64,000 nt of DNA from Gemmatimonadota bacterium (lineage in GTDB: Bacteria > Gemmatimonadota > Gemmatimonadetes > Gemmatimonadales > Gemmatimonadaceae). The notes beneath the pieces are model-generated. The model was not told the DNA's origin and searched no databases. It saw only the letters and a program-made list of their open reading frames with translations. Below are positions 16,722-27,427 of the stretch, in pieces; positions within the stretch are counted from its first letter, which is position 1, and each line of letters begins with the position of its first letter. Location: positions 1 through 64,000 of the forward strand of contig JAJTGR010000004.1 of assembly GCA_021299375.1 (NCBI GenBank), written 5' to 3'. Position numbers and translations under genes: made by a program.

Positions 16722-17552
16722 ATGCCGCTCTGGCTCCTGCTCCATCGTCTGCTGCGCCGTTCGGTGCAGCGCATCCTGCGCCCCGGTGCGCGCCGCTCCC
16801 TCGCGCTGTGGCTGGCGCCCGTGTCGTGGTGTGCCTCCGGTTCACTTGCGTGGGGGCTTCTGGCCGCTCCCGCCATGCTCGGGGCCCAGCAGACCGTCAT
16901 CAATGCGCCCTCGGTGGACCAGACGGCCAAGGGACGGGTCTTTGCACTCCACGAGTCGCAGGTGCGCTCCTGGGGCGACACGAGCTTCTGGCAGACCACG
17001 CAGTTCGTGACGTACGGCGTGACGAAGCACGTGGAGCTCGCCATCACCGCGTACAACCTCGGCACACCGCTCAAGCGCGTCGCCACGCTCGGCGTGGGGT
17101 GGAAGGGTGCCGCGGACATCCCGGGCCTTGCCACACAGGCACCAGCGTGGGAACCCAAGGTGGGGGCTGGGCAGATGGTCGCCATCCCGCTGCGTGGGGA
17201 GCGGCTCGGGGTGTGGAGCTATCTGCAGACGAGCGTCCGGTTGCCCGTGCTGCGCACACGGCTCATGGCCGGTGTCAGCGACGGTCCGCCCGCCATGTTC
17301 GGCAAAGCCACCACCCACTTCATGGGCAGCTTCGAGCAACCGCTCGCCGCACTCCCCGGCGCGCTCGGCCACGCGTTGCACGACATCACCCTGCTCGGGG
17401 AATGGTGGGCCGGTCAACACGAGTTCGCAGACTTCGTGCCTGGTTTCAACTGGCACCGCGGCAAGACCGTCGTCATCGTAGGCTACAAGCTCGCCAATAC
17501 GCCGGGCACCCGCGGCGATGGGCTTGTGTTCGAGATTGGGCGAACGTTCTGA
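16722..17552 (+). CDS. exported, probable outer-membrane protein under Mn2+ riboswitch control
   Basis: 276 aa, family not recognised. A long basic N-terminus (residues 1-30) precedes a hydrophobic stretch and a cleavage-like site at LGAQQ (about 56), so it is exported. The rest has alternating amphipathic strands such as KHVELAITAYNLG, VWSYLQTSVRLPVL and KTVVIVGYKLAN, and ends in EIGRTF. A C-terminal Phe is typical of outer-membrane barrels. It has no multi-helix membrane region and does not resemble MntP, TerC, UPF0016 or P-type ATPase exporters. The start has no clear Shine-Dalgarno. It is the only gene downstream of the riboswitch; dfrA and thyA face it. Confidence 0.7.
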   Translation: MPLWLLLHRLLRRSVQRILRPGARRSLALWLAPVSWCASGSLAWGLLAAPAMLGAQQTVINAPSVDQTAKGRVFALHESQVRSWGDTSFWQTTQFVTYGVTKHVELAITAYNLGTPLKRVATLGVGWKGAADIPGLATQAPAWEPKVGAGQMVAIPLRGERLGVWSYLQTSVRLPVLRTRLMAGVSDGPPAMFGKATTHFMGSFEQPLAALPGALGHALHDITLLGEWWAGQHEFADFVPGFNWHRGKTVVIVGYKLANTPGTRGDGLVFEIGRTF

Positions 17553-17588
17553 CGCGTGGCGCGATGGGGACGCGCGAGCGCCGGTTCG

Positions 17589-18146
17589 CTAGGCGCCGCC
17601 GGAGGGGCGGCCACCGGGAGGCGGCGGCGCGCGGTGGCTGCCACCGTCCGCGCCGCGCGCCCGCCGCCGGTAGGTCACGAAGTGGTACGCCCAGCCGGCG
17701 TCGCTCACCTGACTGACGCGGGACAGCTCCTCGAACGCCGAACGGTCCCAGTCGGGAAAGAAGGTGTCGCCGTCGAAGTCGGCGTCGATTTCCGTGAGCA
17801 CGAGCAGGTCGGCCATGGGTAGCGCCTCGGCGTACAGCTCACCCCCTCCAATCACGAACACCTGGCCGGTGTCACGCAGCAGGTCGAGGGCCGCCTCGAG
17901 CGAGCGGACCACGTCGGCACCTGGCGCGTCCCACGCCGCGTTACGCGTGACGACCACATTGCGGCGTCCCGGCAACGGCCGGAACGCTGCCGGCAGCGAC
18001 TCCCACGTCTTGCGCCCCATCACCACCGGCGCGCCGGCCGTGGTGCGCCTGAAGTGCTGGAGGTCGGCGGGCAGTCGCCAGAGCAAGGCGTTGTCCTTGC
18101 CAATGGCGCCATTGCGCGCCACGGCCGCAATCAGCGCCAGCGTCAT
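17589..18146 (-). CDS. dfrA: dihydrofolate reductase
   Basis: 185 aa from the ATG at 18146. Reduces dihydrofolate to tetrahydrofolate with NADPH. Typical motifs are IAAVARNGAIGKDNALLWRL, the VMGRKTWESLP cofactor loop, VVVTRN and VFVIGGGELY. The last 20 residues (Gly/Pro/Arg-rich, after FVTYRRRAR) extend beyond the usual end and look unstructured. It follows thyA by 16 bp in the usual thyA-folA order: ThyA produces the dihydrofolate that this enzyme recycles. Confidence 0.95.
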   Translation of the reverse strand: MTLALIAAVARNGAIGKDNALLWRLPADLQHFRRTTAGAPVVMGRKTWESLPAAFRPLPGRRNVVVTRNAAWDAPGADVVRSLEAALDLLRDTGQVFVIGGGELYAEALPMADLLVLTEIDADFDGDTFFPDWDRSAFEELSRVSQVSDAGWAYHFVTYRRRARGADGGSHRAPPPPGGRPSGGA

Positions 18147-18162
18147 GCGCCAACGCCCGCAT

Positions 18163-18978
18163 TCATACGGCCACCGGTGCCTTGATCGCCGGATGCGGGT
18201 CGTACCCCTCGAACACGAAGTCCTCCCGCTCGTACTCGAAGATGGACGCCGGCCGCCGCGTGATGACGAGCCGTGGATACGGACGCGGCTCGCGCGAGAG
18301 TTGCAGCTCCACCTGTTCCGCGTGGTTGCTGTACAGGTGACAGTCGCCGCCGGTCCAGATGAACTCACCGACCTCGAGGTCGCACTGCTGCGCCAGCATG
18401 TGCGTGAGCAACGCGTAGCTCGCGATGTTGAACGGTACCCCCAGAAAGATGTCGGCGCTGCGCTGATAGAGCTGGCAGCTCAGGCGCCCCTGGGCCACGT
18501 AGAACTGGAAGAGGGCGTGACAGGGCATCAATGCCATGCGCGACAGATCGGCCACGTTCCACGCGCTTACGACCATGCGGCGCGAATCCGGATTGGTACG
18601 CAGCTGCTCCACCACCTGGGCGATCTGGTCGATATGGCCGCCATCGGGCGTCGGCCAGCTCCGCCACTGCACCCCGTACACCGGCCCCAACTCGCCGTCT
18701 GGCGCCGCCCACTCATTCCAGATCGTCACCCCGCGCTCCTGCAGCCAGCGCACGTTCGAATCGCCGCGAAGAAACCACAGCAGTTCGAGAATGACGCTGG
18801 TGATATGGACTTTCTTGGTCGTGATGAGCGGGAAGCCGGCCTGCAGGTCGAAGCGCAGCTGATGACCGAAGACGCTCGTGGTACCAGTGCCGGTGCGATC
18901 GGCCTTGAAGACCCCGTGGTCGCGCACGTGGCGCATCAGGTCTTCGTACGGGGTGGGAATGACAGTCACGGCGTGCAT
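18163..18978 (-). CDS. thyA: thymidylate synthase (ThyA)
   Basis: 271 aa from the ATG at 18978. Methylates dUMP with methylene-tetrahydrofolate. The family is unmistakable: [30 protein letters not shown], the catalytic [10 protein letters not shown] cysteine, [16 protein letters not shown], and the C-terminal [15 protein letters not shown] longer frame to 19017 adds 13 residues not found in homologues. It forms an operon with dfrA. Confidence 0.96.
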   Translation of the reverse strand: MHAVTVIPTPYEDLMRHVRDHGVFKADRTGTGTTSVFGHQLRFDLQAGFPLITTKKVHITSVILELLWFLRGDSNVRWLQERGVTIWNEWAAPDGELGPVYGVQWRSWPTPDGGHIDQIAQVVEQLRTNPDSRRMVVSAWNVADLSRMALMPCHALFQFYVAQGRLSCQLYQRSADIFLGVPFNIASYALLTHMLAQQCDLEVGEFIWTGGDCHLYSNHAEQVELQLSREPRPYPRLVITRRPASIFEYEREDFVFEGYDPHPAIKAPVAV

Positions 18979-19053
18979 GGATCGAAAGGAGGGGCGCCGG
19001 AAAGAGCACGGGATCACCGCACAACCTAATGGCCGCCGCGGGGCAGTCGAAGC

Positions 19054-19854
19054 CTACCGCACCCGCACCTGCCGCAACAGCGCCGTTGGCCCCAGCATGG
19101 TCTCCATCTGCAGCAGGTCATGGGACTGCTTGCCGATCCACACCACCGACTCGCGCCCCTTGCCGAGCGTGAACAGCACCACGTACGCCTCCTCACCCTG
19201 CACCGTGGTGCTCCCGGTCACGGCAACGTGGTACTCGCGCAGGCCGGCATCGGGGTCGTACACCGGGAAGCGCGCCGTGAAGCCCTTCTCGAGCGGAAGC
19301 GCACGCACCAGCAGGTCCCAGTTGCCGGAGTCGAACACCGGTACCGGCAGCGTGGTGTCGATCGGCACCGGCGGGACATCGTTGGGCCCGACCGAACCCT
19401 TCACGCGGCGCCCGCCGAATTCGAGCACGGCACGCCGCGTGGCCTGCAGCGACCGATGCCAGCGCGGCGCCAGAGTGGCGAAGTCAGTGCGCGTCGAATC
19501 GATCAGCTCCATCGTGCCGCGCTGCAGGCGCTGCACACGTCGCAGCAGCACGGCGCCCGGCACCGTGTCAATGCGGATCTCGTCGGCGAGTCGCCCCACC
19601 GGGATCTCATCGGCGTCACGGTAGGCGGTCAGGGCGTAGCGCACCGTGCCCGCCGCAATTCTGCTGCCGCGCACGGTGCTGTCCCCTGGCAACACGAGCG
19701 GCGCCGGCGCGGATGCTGCCGGGGGGGATGCCGGCGGCGCGACCTGCGCGTGGCCGCCAACCACCGGCGCACACCACGTCGCGATCGCGAGGAGCGAGGC
19801 GGGCCCGCGCCATGCGCGGCCCGCGCGCACCGAGGACATCCGGAACCTATGCAT
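19054..19854 (-). CDS. exported protein of unknown function
   Basis: About 266 aa. A signal peptide ends near GGHAQV. A Pro/Ala linker leads into a domain that may resemble DUF3108-type periplasmic proteins (strands ending GSTTVQGEEAYVVLFTL, VWIGKQSHDLLQMETML). The start is uncertain among 19872, 19854 and 19839. The 19854 ATG is preceded by TTGACG and TGCATT boxes, although their spacing of 18-19 nt is loose. It is divergent from the TonB-dependent receptor, sharing a 100-bp promoter region. No close functional match is recognised. Confidence 0.6.
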   Translation of the reverse strand: MHRFRMSSVRAGRAWRGPASLLAIATWCAPVVGGHAQVAPPASPPAASAPAPLVLPGDSTVRGSRIAAGTVRYALTAYRDADEIPVGRLADEIRIDTVPGAVLLRRVQRLQRGTMELIDSTRTDFATLAPRWHRSLQATRRAVLEFGGRRVKGSVGPNDVPPVPIDTTLPVPVFDSGNWDLLVRALPLEKGFTARFPVYDPDAGLREYHVAVTGSTTVQGEEAYVVLFTLGKGRESVVWIGKQSHDLLQMETMLGPTALLRQVRVR

Positions 19855-19954
19855 GGCGAATGCATGCTCCACCGGCCGTCAGCCGTCAATGCGTCGCTCT
19901 GCCACGCACCGTGCCCCATGCAACCATTTGCCCGCCGGACACGTCGTATGCGAC

Positions 19955-22900
19955 ATGCCCCTTCACCCCTTGCCTTCCCGGTGGCTGGCCCTGGCCCTGA
20001 CCGTCGCCATGCCGCTCGGCGCCCAGAATGCCGAGGTCGTCCGTGGCCGTGTTCTCGACGACTCGGCCCGCGCCCTCGTGGGCGTCGTGGTCAGCATCAC
20101 CCGCGGCCCCGACCGCCTCGTGCAGCAGACCACCACCGACTCGGCCGGCCGCTACAGCAGCCGCTTCGATCCCGGCACCGGCGACTACCTCGTGAGCGTC
20201 TCGGCACTCGGCTTTCGCTCGGCCCGCCGCCGCGTGGAACGCGTGGGCACCGAGCGGGAGCTCGTGGCCGACTTCACCATGGCACGCGACATGGCGGCCG
20301 TACTGGCCGCGGTGAACATCCGGGCCAATCGCGCCGTGCGCGCCGAGGCCCAGGTGGCGAGCGCGTTTCAGCGCGAGGTGGGCGCCTCCGAGACGTACGA
20401 TCAGGGCGTGCAGGGGCGCGTGAGCCCCAATGCGGCGGGCAACCTGAACGCCATAGCCGGCACCATGCCCGGGGTGACCATGACGCCCAGCGGGCCGAGC
20501 ATCCTCGGCGCGCCGGCGTCGTCCAATCTCACCACACTCAATGGCATGGCGCTGCCCGGTGGCTCGCTGCCGCGTGCCGCCCGCGCCGACGTGCGTGTGA
20601 GCGGTGCCACCTTCGATGCCACGCGTGGTGGTTTTGCCGGCGCCAACATCGATGTCCGCCTCGGCGCCGGCGATCGCAACTATCAGAATCGCAACAGCTA
20701 CCTCACGCTCAACGCGCCGCAGCTGCAGGCCACCGATGCCGTCGGACGCTCCCTGGGACTCACCACCGGCGGCTTCCGAGCCAGCGTTGGCGCCGACGGC
20801 GAGGCCATTCGGCGGGCCCTCACCTACAACGTGGCGCTCGATGCCGGCCGCACGGTGAGTGATCCGGCCACACTGCTCAGCAGCAACGCCGGTGCACTCC
20901 GGCGCGCCGGCCTCTCCCCCGACTCCGCACAACGCGCCCAGACCGTGGCCGCCGGCATCGGCCTGCCGCTCGCGGGTGGCGGCATTCCCACCCAACGCGT
21001 GCAGCAGAACATCACCTGGCTCGGCCGCCTCGACGACGTGCGCGACACGCTGCGCACGCTCACCCTCACCAGCTACGTCGCCAACAGTAACGAGGGCGCA
21101 CTCGGCTTCGGCCCGCTCACCTCACCCAGCGCCGGCGGCCGGCAGTCACAGCAGACCATGGGTGTGCAGTTCGTGCACAGTCAGTATGTGGGCGCCGGCT
21201 ACACCACGCTCATGGAGAACCGTCTTGCCGCCAGCCGGGTGCGCGAGCAGGTCACGCCGTATCGGTTGCTCCCCGGCGCCACGGTGCTGGCGCGCTCGTC
21301 GTCGGACGCGGCCACCAGCGACGTGGTACCGCTGCAGCTCGGCGGCAATCCGTTCCTCGACACCGACGACACCCGTTGGACCCTCGAAGGCGCCAACGAG
21401 ATGGTGTGGAACGCACGCGGCCGCACCCATCGCTTCAAGACCTCGGTGTGGGGCCGCGCCGACGGGCTCACGCAGCAGGGGCAGCCCAATGCGCTGGGCG
21501 CGTACACGTTCATGTCGATCGCCGACCTCCAGGCCAACCGCCCCGCCGCCTACACGCGCACCATCACCCAGCCGGTGCGCCAGGCCACCAGCTTCAACGG
21601 CGCGCTGGCCTTCTCGCACCAGTGGAATCCGTCGCGCTGGCTGAGTGTGATCTCGGGCGCTCGCCTCGAGGGCAACGCCTTCGGCGACGCGCCACCGGCG
21701 AACGCCACCCTCGAGCAGGCGCTCGGGGTGCGATCCGGCGTGTCTCCACGCGCGCTGCATGTGTCTCCGCGGGTGGGCTTCTCGTACACCTACTCGCGCT
21801 CACGCGAGAACGACAACGGGCAGATGGTCACCAACACCGGCTCGTGGTACCGCAACACCATGGGCATCATCCGTGGCGGCATCGGGGAGTTCCGCGACCT
21901 GTATCGCCCCGGGACGCTGGCCGACGCCATGGTGAATGCCGGGCTCCCCGGTGGCACCCTCGCCCTGGCATGCGTGGGGAGCGCCGTGCCGGTGCCCGAC
22001 TGGACCGCGTATGCCAATGGCGCCGCCGTCATACCCGCCGCCTGCGCCGACGGTTCGGGCGCGCTCGCTGAACGTGCGCCCAGCGTGACCCTCGTCGATC
22101 CCTCGTTCGACGTGCCGCGCAGCTGGCGCGCGTCGCTCGGATGGGCCACATCCACCAAGGGGTGGATGCTCAAGGTGGACGGCCTCGCCTCGTACGACCT
22201 GTCGCAGCCCAGTACCCTCGACGCGAACTTCAGCGGCGCCTCGCGATTCGTCCTCGCCGGCGAGGGCAACCGGCCCATGTTCGTGAGCCCTGCCTCCATC
22301 GATGTCGCCTCGGGTGCGGTGACGGCGCGTGACTCGCGCCGCCGCGCTGACTTCGGCCGCGTGGCGTTGCGCACGAGCGACCTGCGCGGCTATGGCACCC
22401 AGCTCACCACCACGCTGCAGCCCGATCTCTTTCGCGGCCGCCGCGGTCCGCCGCCGCTGATGTTCTCGCTGGGCTACACCATCCAGCAGGTACGCCAGCA
22501 GTTCCGCGGCGCCGACGGCGGCAACTTCGGCGACCCGTTCACCAAGGAGTGGGCCTCCGGGATGAACGACGCGCGGCATGCGCTCGTGGCCCAGGCCGGC
22601 ATCGGCATTCCCAAGGTGGGCACGCTCACGCTGTTCACGCGCCTGCAGTCGGGCACCCCCTTCACGCCACTCGTGCGCGGGGACCTCGATGGCGATGGAC
22701 GCCCCAACGATCGGGCATTCGTGCCCAGTGCGGCCACGGAGCCCGACGCGGCGCTGCGCACACAGATGCAGGCCCTGCTCGCGTCGGCGCCGGGCAACGT
22801 GCGGCGCTGCCTCGAAGCACAAGGCGGCATAGTGGCGGGACGCATGAGCTGCCGCGGCCCGTGGACGCAGCAGATGAACCTCATGCTGCAGCCGAACGTG

Positions 22901-23731
22901 GGGCGTATTCGCGGCCGCCGTACGCAGCTCAACGTGGTGTTCGAGAATCCGCTCGCCGGCCTCGACCAGCTGCTGCATGGCGAAAGTGGCCTGCGCGGTT
23001 GGGGCTCGCAGGCCATGCCTGACCCGGTGCTGCTGCTGCCCCGCGGCTTCGACGCCGCCGCGCAGCGCTTCCGCTACGACGTGAACCCCCGCTTCGGCGA
23101 CACGCGCGCCTTCCGCACCCTCTCGCGCATCCCGTTCCGCGTGGTCGTCGACGTGCAGATGGACCTGTCGGTGCCCTACGACCTGCAGACGTTGCGCCGC
23201 GCCCTCGAGCCGGTGAAGCAGCGTGACAAGGACACGAAGCGCGTCACCTGGACGCGGCGCGGCGCCGACAGCATTGCCGCGCTGTACCTGAGCCGCACCT
23301 CCAACCTGCACCGGCTGCTGCTGGCCGAGAGCGACTCGCTGTTCCTCACGAAGGAGCAGATCGGCGCCCTGCTCAAGGCCGACAGCGTATACTCGGCCAG
23401 GGTGCGCGACCTGTACCTGCCGCTGGCACGCTTCCTCGCCGAGCAGAAGGACGGGGTGGCCGGCAAGGCCGCGCTCGACAGTGTGCAGGCCACCACGAAA
23501 CGGTACTGGCCGCTGTTCTGGGAGCAGGTGGACATCGTACAACCGATCGTTCAGCCACAACAGCGCGAGCTGCTGCCGCTGCTGGCCAACATCAGCGCCA
23601 CCACCACGGAGCAGCGCAAGAACAGCCAGTGGCAGTTCGGGTACCCCGTGCCGCTCACGCACAACCGCCCCCGCGTGGGCGGCGATCCCGGAGGACCGGG
23701 TCAGACGTCGATCTCGCGGGATTCGCCGTGA
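19955..23731 (+). CDS. TonB-dependent receptor with N-terminal carboxypeptidase-regulatory-like domain
   Basis: 1258 aa. A signal peptide ends at LGAQNA. A CarboxypepD-reg-like beta-sandwich follows (VVRGRVLDDSARALVGVVVS to about residue 105), then a plug-like region and a large beta-barrel rich in aromatic strand ends. Such receptors import large ligands across the outer membrane using TonB energy. The length and N-terminal domain fit the SusC-like/Oar-like group, but no SusD partner is adjacent. The ATG at 19955 was preferred to upstream starts because it begins the signal peptide. The ligand cannot be predicted. Confidence 0.85.
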   Translation: MPLHPLPSRWLALALTVAMPLGAQNAEVVRGRVLDDSARALVGVVVSITRGPDRLVQQTTTDSAGRYSSRFDPGTGDYLVSVSALGFRSARRRVERVGTERELVADFTMARDMAAVLAAVNIRANRAVRAEAQVASAFQREVGASETYDQGVQGRVSPNAAGNLNAIAGTMPGVTMTPSGPSILGAPASSNLTTLNGMALPGGSLPRAARADVRVSGATFDATRGGFAGANIDVRLGAGDRNYQNRNSYLTLNAPQLQATDAVGRSLGLTTGGFRASVGADGEAIRRALTYNVALDAGRTVSDPATLLSSNAGALRRAGLSPDSAQRAQTVAAGIGLPLAGGGIPTQRVQQNITWLGRLDDVRDTLRTLTLTSYVANSNEGALGFGPLTSPSAGGRQSQQTMGVQFVHSQYVGAGYTTLMENRLAASRVREQVTPYRLLPGATVLARSSSDAATSDVVPLQLGGNPFLDTDDTRWTLEGANEMVWNARGRTHRFKTSVWGRADGLTQQGQPNALGAYTFMSIADLQANRPAAYTRTITQPVRQATSFNGALAFSHQWNPSRWLSVISGARLEGNAFGDAPPANATLEQALGVRSGVSPRALHVSPRVGFSYTYSRSRENDNGQMVTNTGSWYRNTMGIIRGGIGEFRDLYRPGTLADAMVNAGLPGGTLALACVGSAVPVPDWTAYANGAAVIPAACADGSGALAERAPSVTLVDPSFDVPRSWRASLGWATSTKGWMLKVDGLASYDLSQPSTLDANFSGASRFVLAGEGNRPMFVSPASIDVASGAVTARDSRRRADFGRVALRTSDLRGYGTQLTTTLQPDLFRGRRGPPPLMFSLGYTIQQVRQQFRGADGGNFGDPFTKEWASGMNDARHALVAQAGIGIPKVGTLTLFTRLQSGTPFTPLVRGDLDGDGRPNDRAFVPSAATEPDAALRTQMQALLASAPGNVRRCLEAQGGIVAGRMSCRGPWTQQMNLMLQPNVGRIRGRRTQLNVVFENPLAGLDQLLHGESGLRGWGSQAMPDPVLLLPRGFDAAAQRFRYDVNPRFGDTRAFRTLSRIPFRVVVDVQMDLSVPYDLQTLRRALEPVKQRDKDTKRVTWTRRGADSIAALYLSRTSNLHRLLLAESDSLFLTKEQIGALLKADSVYSARVRDLYLPLARFLAEQKDGVAGKAALDSVQATTKRYWPLFWEQVDIVQPIVQPQQRELLPLLANISATTTEQRKNSQWQFGYPVPLTHNRPRVGGDPGGPGQTSISRDSP

Positions 23732-23739
23732 GCGGGTGA

Positions 23740-23768
23740 CGGCGGCCGTCTCGGCACGACGGCCGCCG
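23740..23768 (+). terminator. hairpin after the TonB-dependent receptor
   Basis: An 11-bp perfect stem, CGGCGGCCGTC with GACGGCCGCCG, and a 7-nt loop, 9 nt after the stop. There is no clear U-tract. Confidence 0.55.
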
Positions 23769-24196
23769 CCGCGACGTGCGGGCACCACGGGGGCACGCGG
23801 TCCGCACAGGCAGGCGCGCTGCGGTCGCTGTACGCCCTGTGCGCGCATCGCGTGTGCACGGACGCGCGCCGCGATGGTCAGTGGGTGGTGACGTGAATGG
23901 GTGCACCTGACAGGCGCATGCCCACCGACGCTGGCGCATGACGACACGCGGCCGTGTTGGCCAGGACTGCTGCAGGGAGTGCAAGGCACCGGTGGGACAC
24001 GGACGTGGCGGGTGATGTGCGAGGGCGGCCCATTGTCGTTCGCGCCGCAATGCCGGAGGGCGCGTCAGAATCCGGCGCGTCCTCGATACCATCGGTGAGC
24101 GCGTTCATCGCTGGCGCTGTACGTGGGCGCGCTGATTGTGGGCAAGGCGTTGGCCTCGGCCCATCAGCGGGCTGCCCCTCGCGGTGACCGCTCTGC
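23769..24196. other. intergenic stretch without a recognised gene
   Basis: About 430 bp between the receptor and the PIN remnant. Only short frames with unusual, Arg/Cys/Pro-rich translations are present on either strand, and none looks like a protein. It may be debris of a lost gene next to the truncated PIN gene. Confidence 0.5.
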
Positions 24197-24589
24197 GTGA
24201 ACAGTGACACGAACTTCGTGTTCCACGAGATTCATGTCATGAAGAACGTGACCGTCACCCTCGACAGTGTGCAGATGCTGCAGGAGTTCTACGTGACCGG
24301 CGCGCGCAAACTGCGCCCCGGACTGTCGGCAACCGAGGCGCAGCGGGAAGTCCGAGCGCTCCTGCCGTGGTCACCCATCGAGAGCTCCCCCACCATCCTC
24401 GAGCGTGCCTGGTTTGTCGAGCCCCGCCATCAGCTCTCGTGGTGGGACGCGCGCATCGTGGCCAGTGTACAGCCCCTCGGCTGTCGCACGCTGCTCACCG
24501 AAGATCGGCAGCACGGACAGGACTTCGATGGACTCGTGGTGGTCAGCCCATTGCGCGTGAGCCCCAGCCAACGCTTCGACCGGCGCTGA
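24197..24589 (+). pseudogene. 5'-truncated PIN-domain (VapC-like) remnant
   Basis: 130 codons. From residue 29 on it matches the middle and end of a VapC-like PIN protein: LQEFYVTGARKLRPGLSATE, then LSWWDARIVASVQ and LLTEDRQHGQDF. The first 40 residues of the family, with the catalytic Asp of the VDTN motif, are missing. They are replaced by an unrelated N-terminus (SDTNFVFHEIHVMKN) and are not found in the upstream frames. No antitoxin gene is adjacent. It is probably inactive. Confidence 0.65.
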
Positions 24590-24810
24590 GCGCCGTACCC
24601 GTCCGTCTTGCGGACCCAGCCATCGGACCTCCGACGTCGGACGGTGCTTCACAGTGCGCGCGCAATTCTTCCAGTGTACCTGCGCGTCGAGTCCCCGCCA
24701 ATCACAGGAACGCGCGATGGTCGTTGGCCGCCCACCCCTCCCATCCGGACTCCGACCTCGATAGCTGCCTCACAGCGAGGCCGGAGTCCTGACAAGCGGC
24801 AGGCGCCTGC

Positions 24811-26301
<1,491 letters not shown>

Positions 26302-26352
26302 AGCCAGAGAGTCCGGGATGAAGTGAGAAGACGAAACGGAAAACAGCGACGG

Positions 26353-27318
26353 CTAGGCGACGACCAACGCCGGCATCGGCACCATCGTCGCGGTACAGCT
26401 GAACAACGCGGGCCCGGTCGCCGCCGGGTCCACGGGGAGCGGCACGTAATGCATGCCCTCGAACCCGGCCTCGCGCAGCCACGTGCCGAGCGCCTCGGGC
26501 GCAAAGCCGAGCCAGACATGACCCATGGTTTCGCGATAGCGTTCGTGGGTGTGCGGCCGCATGTCGGTGACGAGCAGGCGACCGGCCGGGCGCAGCACGC
26601 GGTGCACCTCGCGCAGCGCCCGCACCGGGTCGGCCACGTGGTGCAGCACCAGCATGAGCACGGCCACGTCGAGGGAGGCGTCGGGGAGCGGCAGCGCCTC
26701 GAGCGCGCCTTCGGTGACCGTGACGTTGCCGAACGCCGCCAGACGACCCGACGCCGCTGCCAGCATGGCCGACGACGCATCCACGGCGTGCACCTGTGCC
26801 ACATGCGGCGCGAGAGCGGCGGAGAGCACCCCCGTGCCACACCCCAGGTCGCCCACCACCAGGGCGGGGTCGAGCAGCGCCAGCGCCGCCGCAAGGTCGG
26901 CCCGCGCGCCGAACATCTCCGTGCGCAGCGCATCCCACGCCGCACTGGCGGTGGCGAAGAACGCCTGCGTCCCCGTTCGCCGCGCCGCCACCACCGCATC
27001 GATGCGCGCGGCGTCCTGCAGCACACCAGGGCTCGTGGCCATGGCCGACCGCACCAACTCCCAGAGGCCCAGCATGTCGGTGTCGAGCAGCGGGTGGCGG
27101 CGATACCACCGGCTGGCCCCCTCCGCCCGCGACGAGATCCACGCCTGGTCGGCGAGGATCCGCAGGTGCCGGCTCACGGTACTCTGGGGAAGCTGCAGGG
27201 CCGACGCGAGTTCGCCCACGGTGAGCTCCTGCCGCTCCAACGCCGCGAGCAGCCGGCACCGGGTGGTGTCGGCGAGCTCGACCATATGATCGTGGATGGC
27301 AAGACGGGGCGCGGTCAT
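26353..27318 (-). CDS. ArsR-type regulator fused to a SAM-dependent methyltransferase domain (SahR-like)
   Basis: 321 aa from the ATG at 27318. Residues 1-80 form a winged helix of the ArsR family (ALERQELTVGELASALQLPQ, TVSRHLRIL). Residues from about 150 on are a class I methyltransferase fold with GDLGCGTGVLS and an LHHVADPVRALREVHRVLRP segment. SahR of Proteobacteria has this architecture and represses methyl-cycle genes according to SAH level. The adjacent ahcY makes the same role likely, though it is inferred. TATATT lies 6 nt before this ATG, with no Shine-Dalgarno. A longer start at 27339 would lie inside the operator-like palindrome. Confidence 0.82.
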   Translation of the reverse strand: MTAPRLAIHDHMVELADTTRCRLLAALERQELTVGELASALQLPQSTVSRHLRILADQAWISSRAEGASRWYRRHPLLDTDMLGLWELVRSAMATSPGVLQDAARIDAVVAARRTGTQAFFATASAAWDALRTEMFGARADLAAALALLDPALVVGDLGCGTGVLSAALAPHVAQVHAVDASSAMLAAASGRLAAFGNVTVTEGALEALPLPDASLDVAVLMLVLHHVADPVRALREVHRVLRPAGRLLVTDMRPHTHERYRETMGHVWLGFAPEALGTWLREAGFEGMHYVPLPVDPAATGPALFSCTATMVPMPALVVA

Positions 27319-27336
27319 CGCCGTAATATATTCATG

Positions 27337-27346
27337 CATCCGGATG
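27337..27346. promoter_or_regulatory. palindrome upstream of the SahR-like gene, candidate operator
   Basis: CATCCGGATG is a perfect 10-bp palindrome set in an A/T-rich patch (ATATATTCAT to its left, AAAGGATAG to its right). It lies 18 bp upstream of the likely start at 27318 and just beyond the TATATT box. This is where an ArsR-type autorepressor would bind. It also lies in the divergent gap toward the MgtC-like gene. Confidence 0.4.
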
Positions 27347-27427
27347 AAAGGATAGCCATGTGGCGCGCACAGGCCGACGTGAGGTTTTCCCCCTCGCGTA
27401 TCCCGTCGCGGACGCTAGGATGGAGCC

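Noticed and set aside
26302-26352. SAM or SAH riboswitch before ahcY
   Set aside because: The 51-bp gap is too short and lacks any conserved core; protein regulation by the adjacent gene is more likely.
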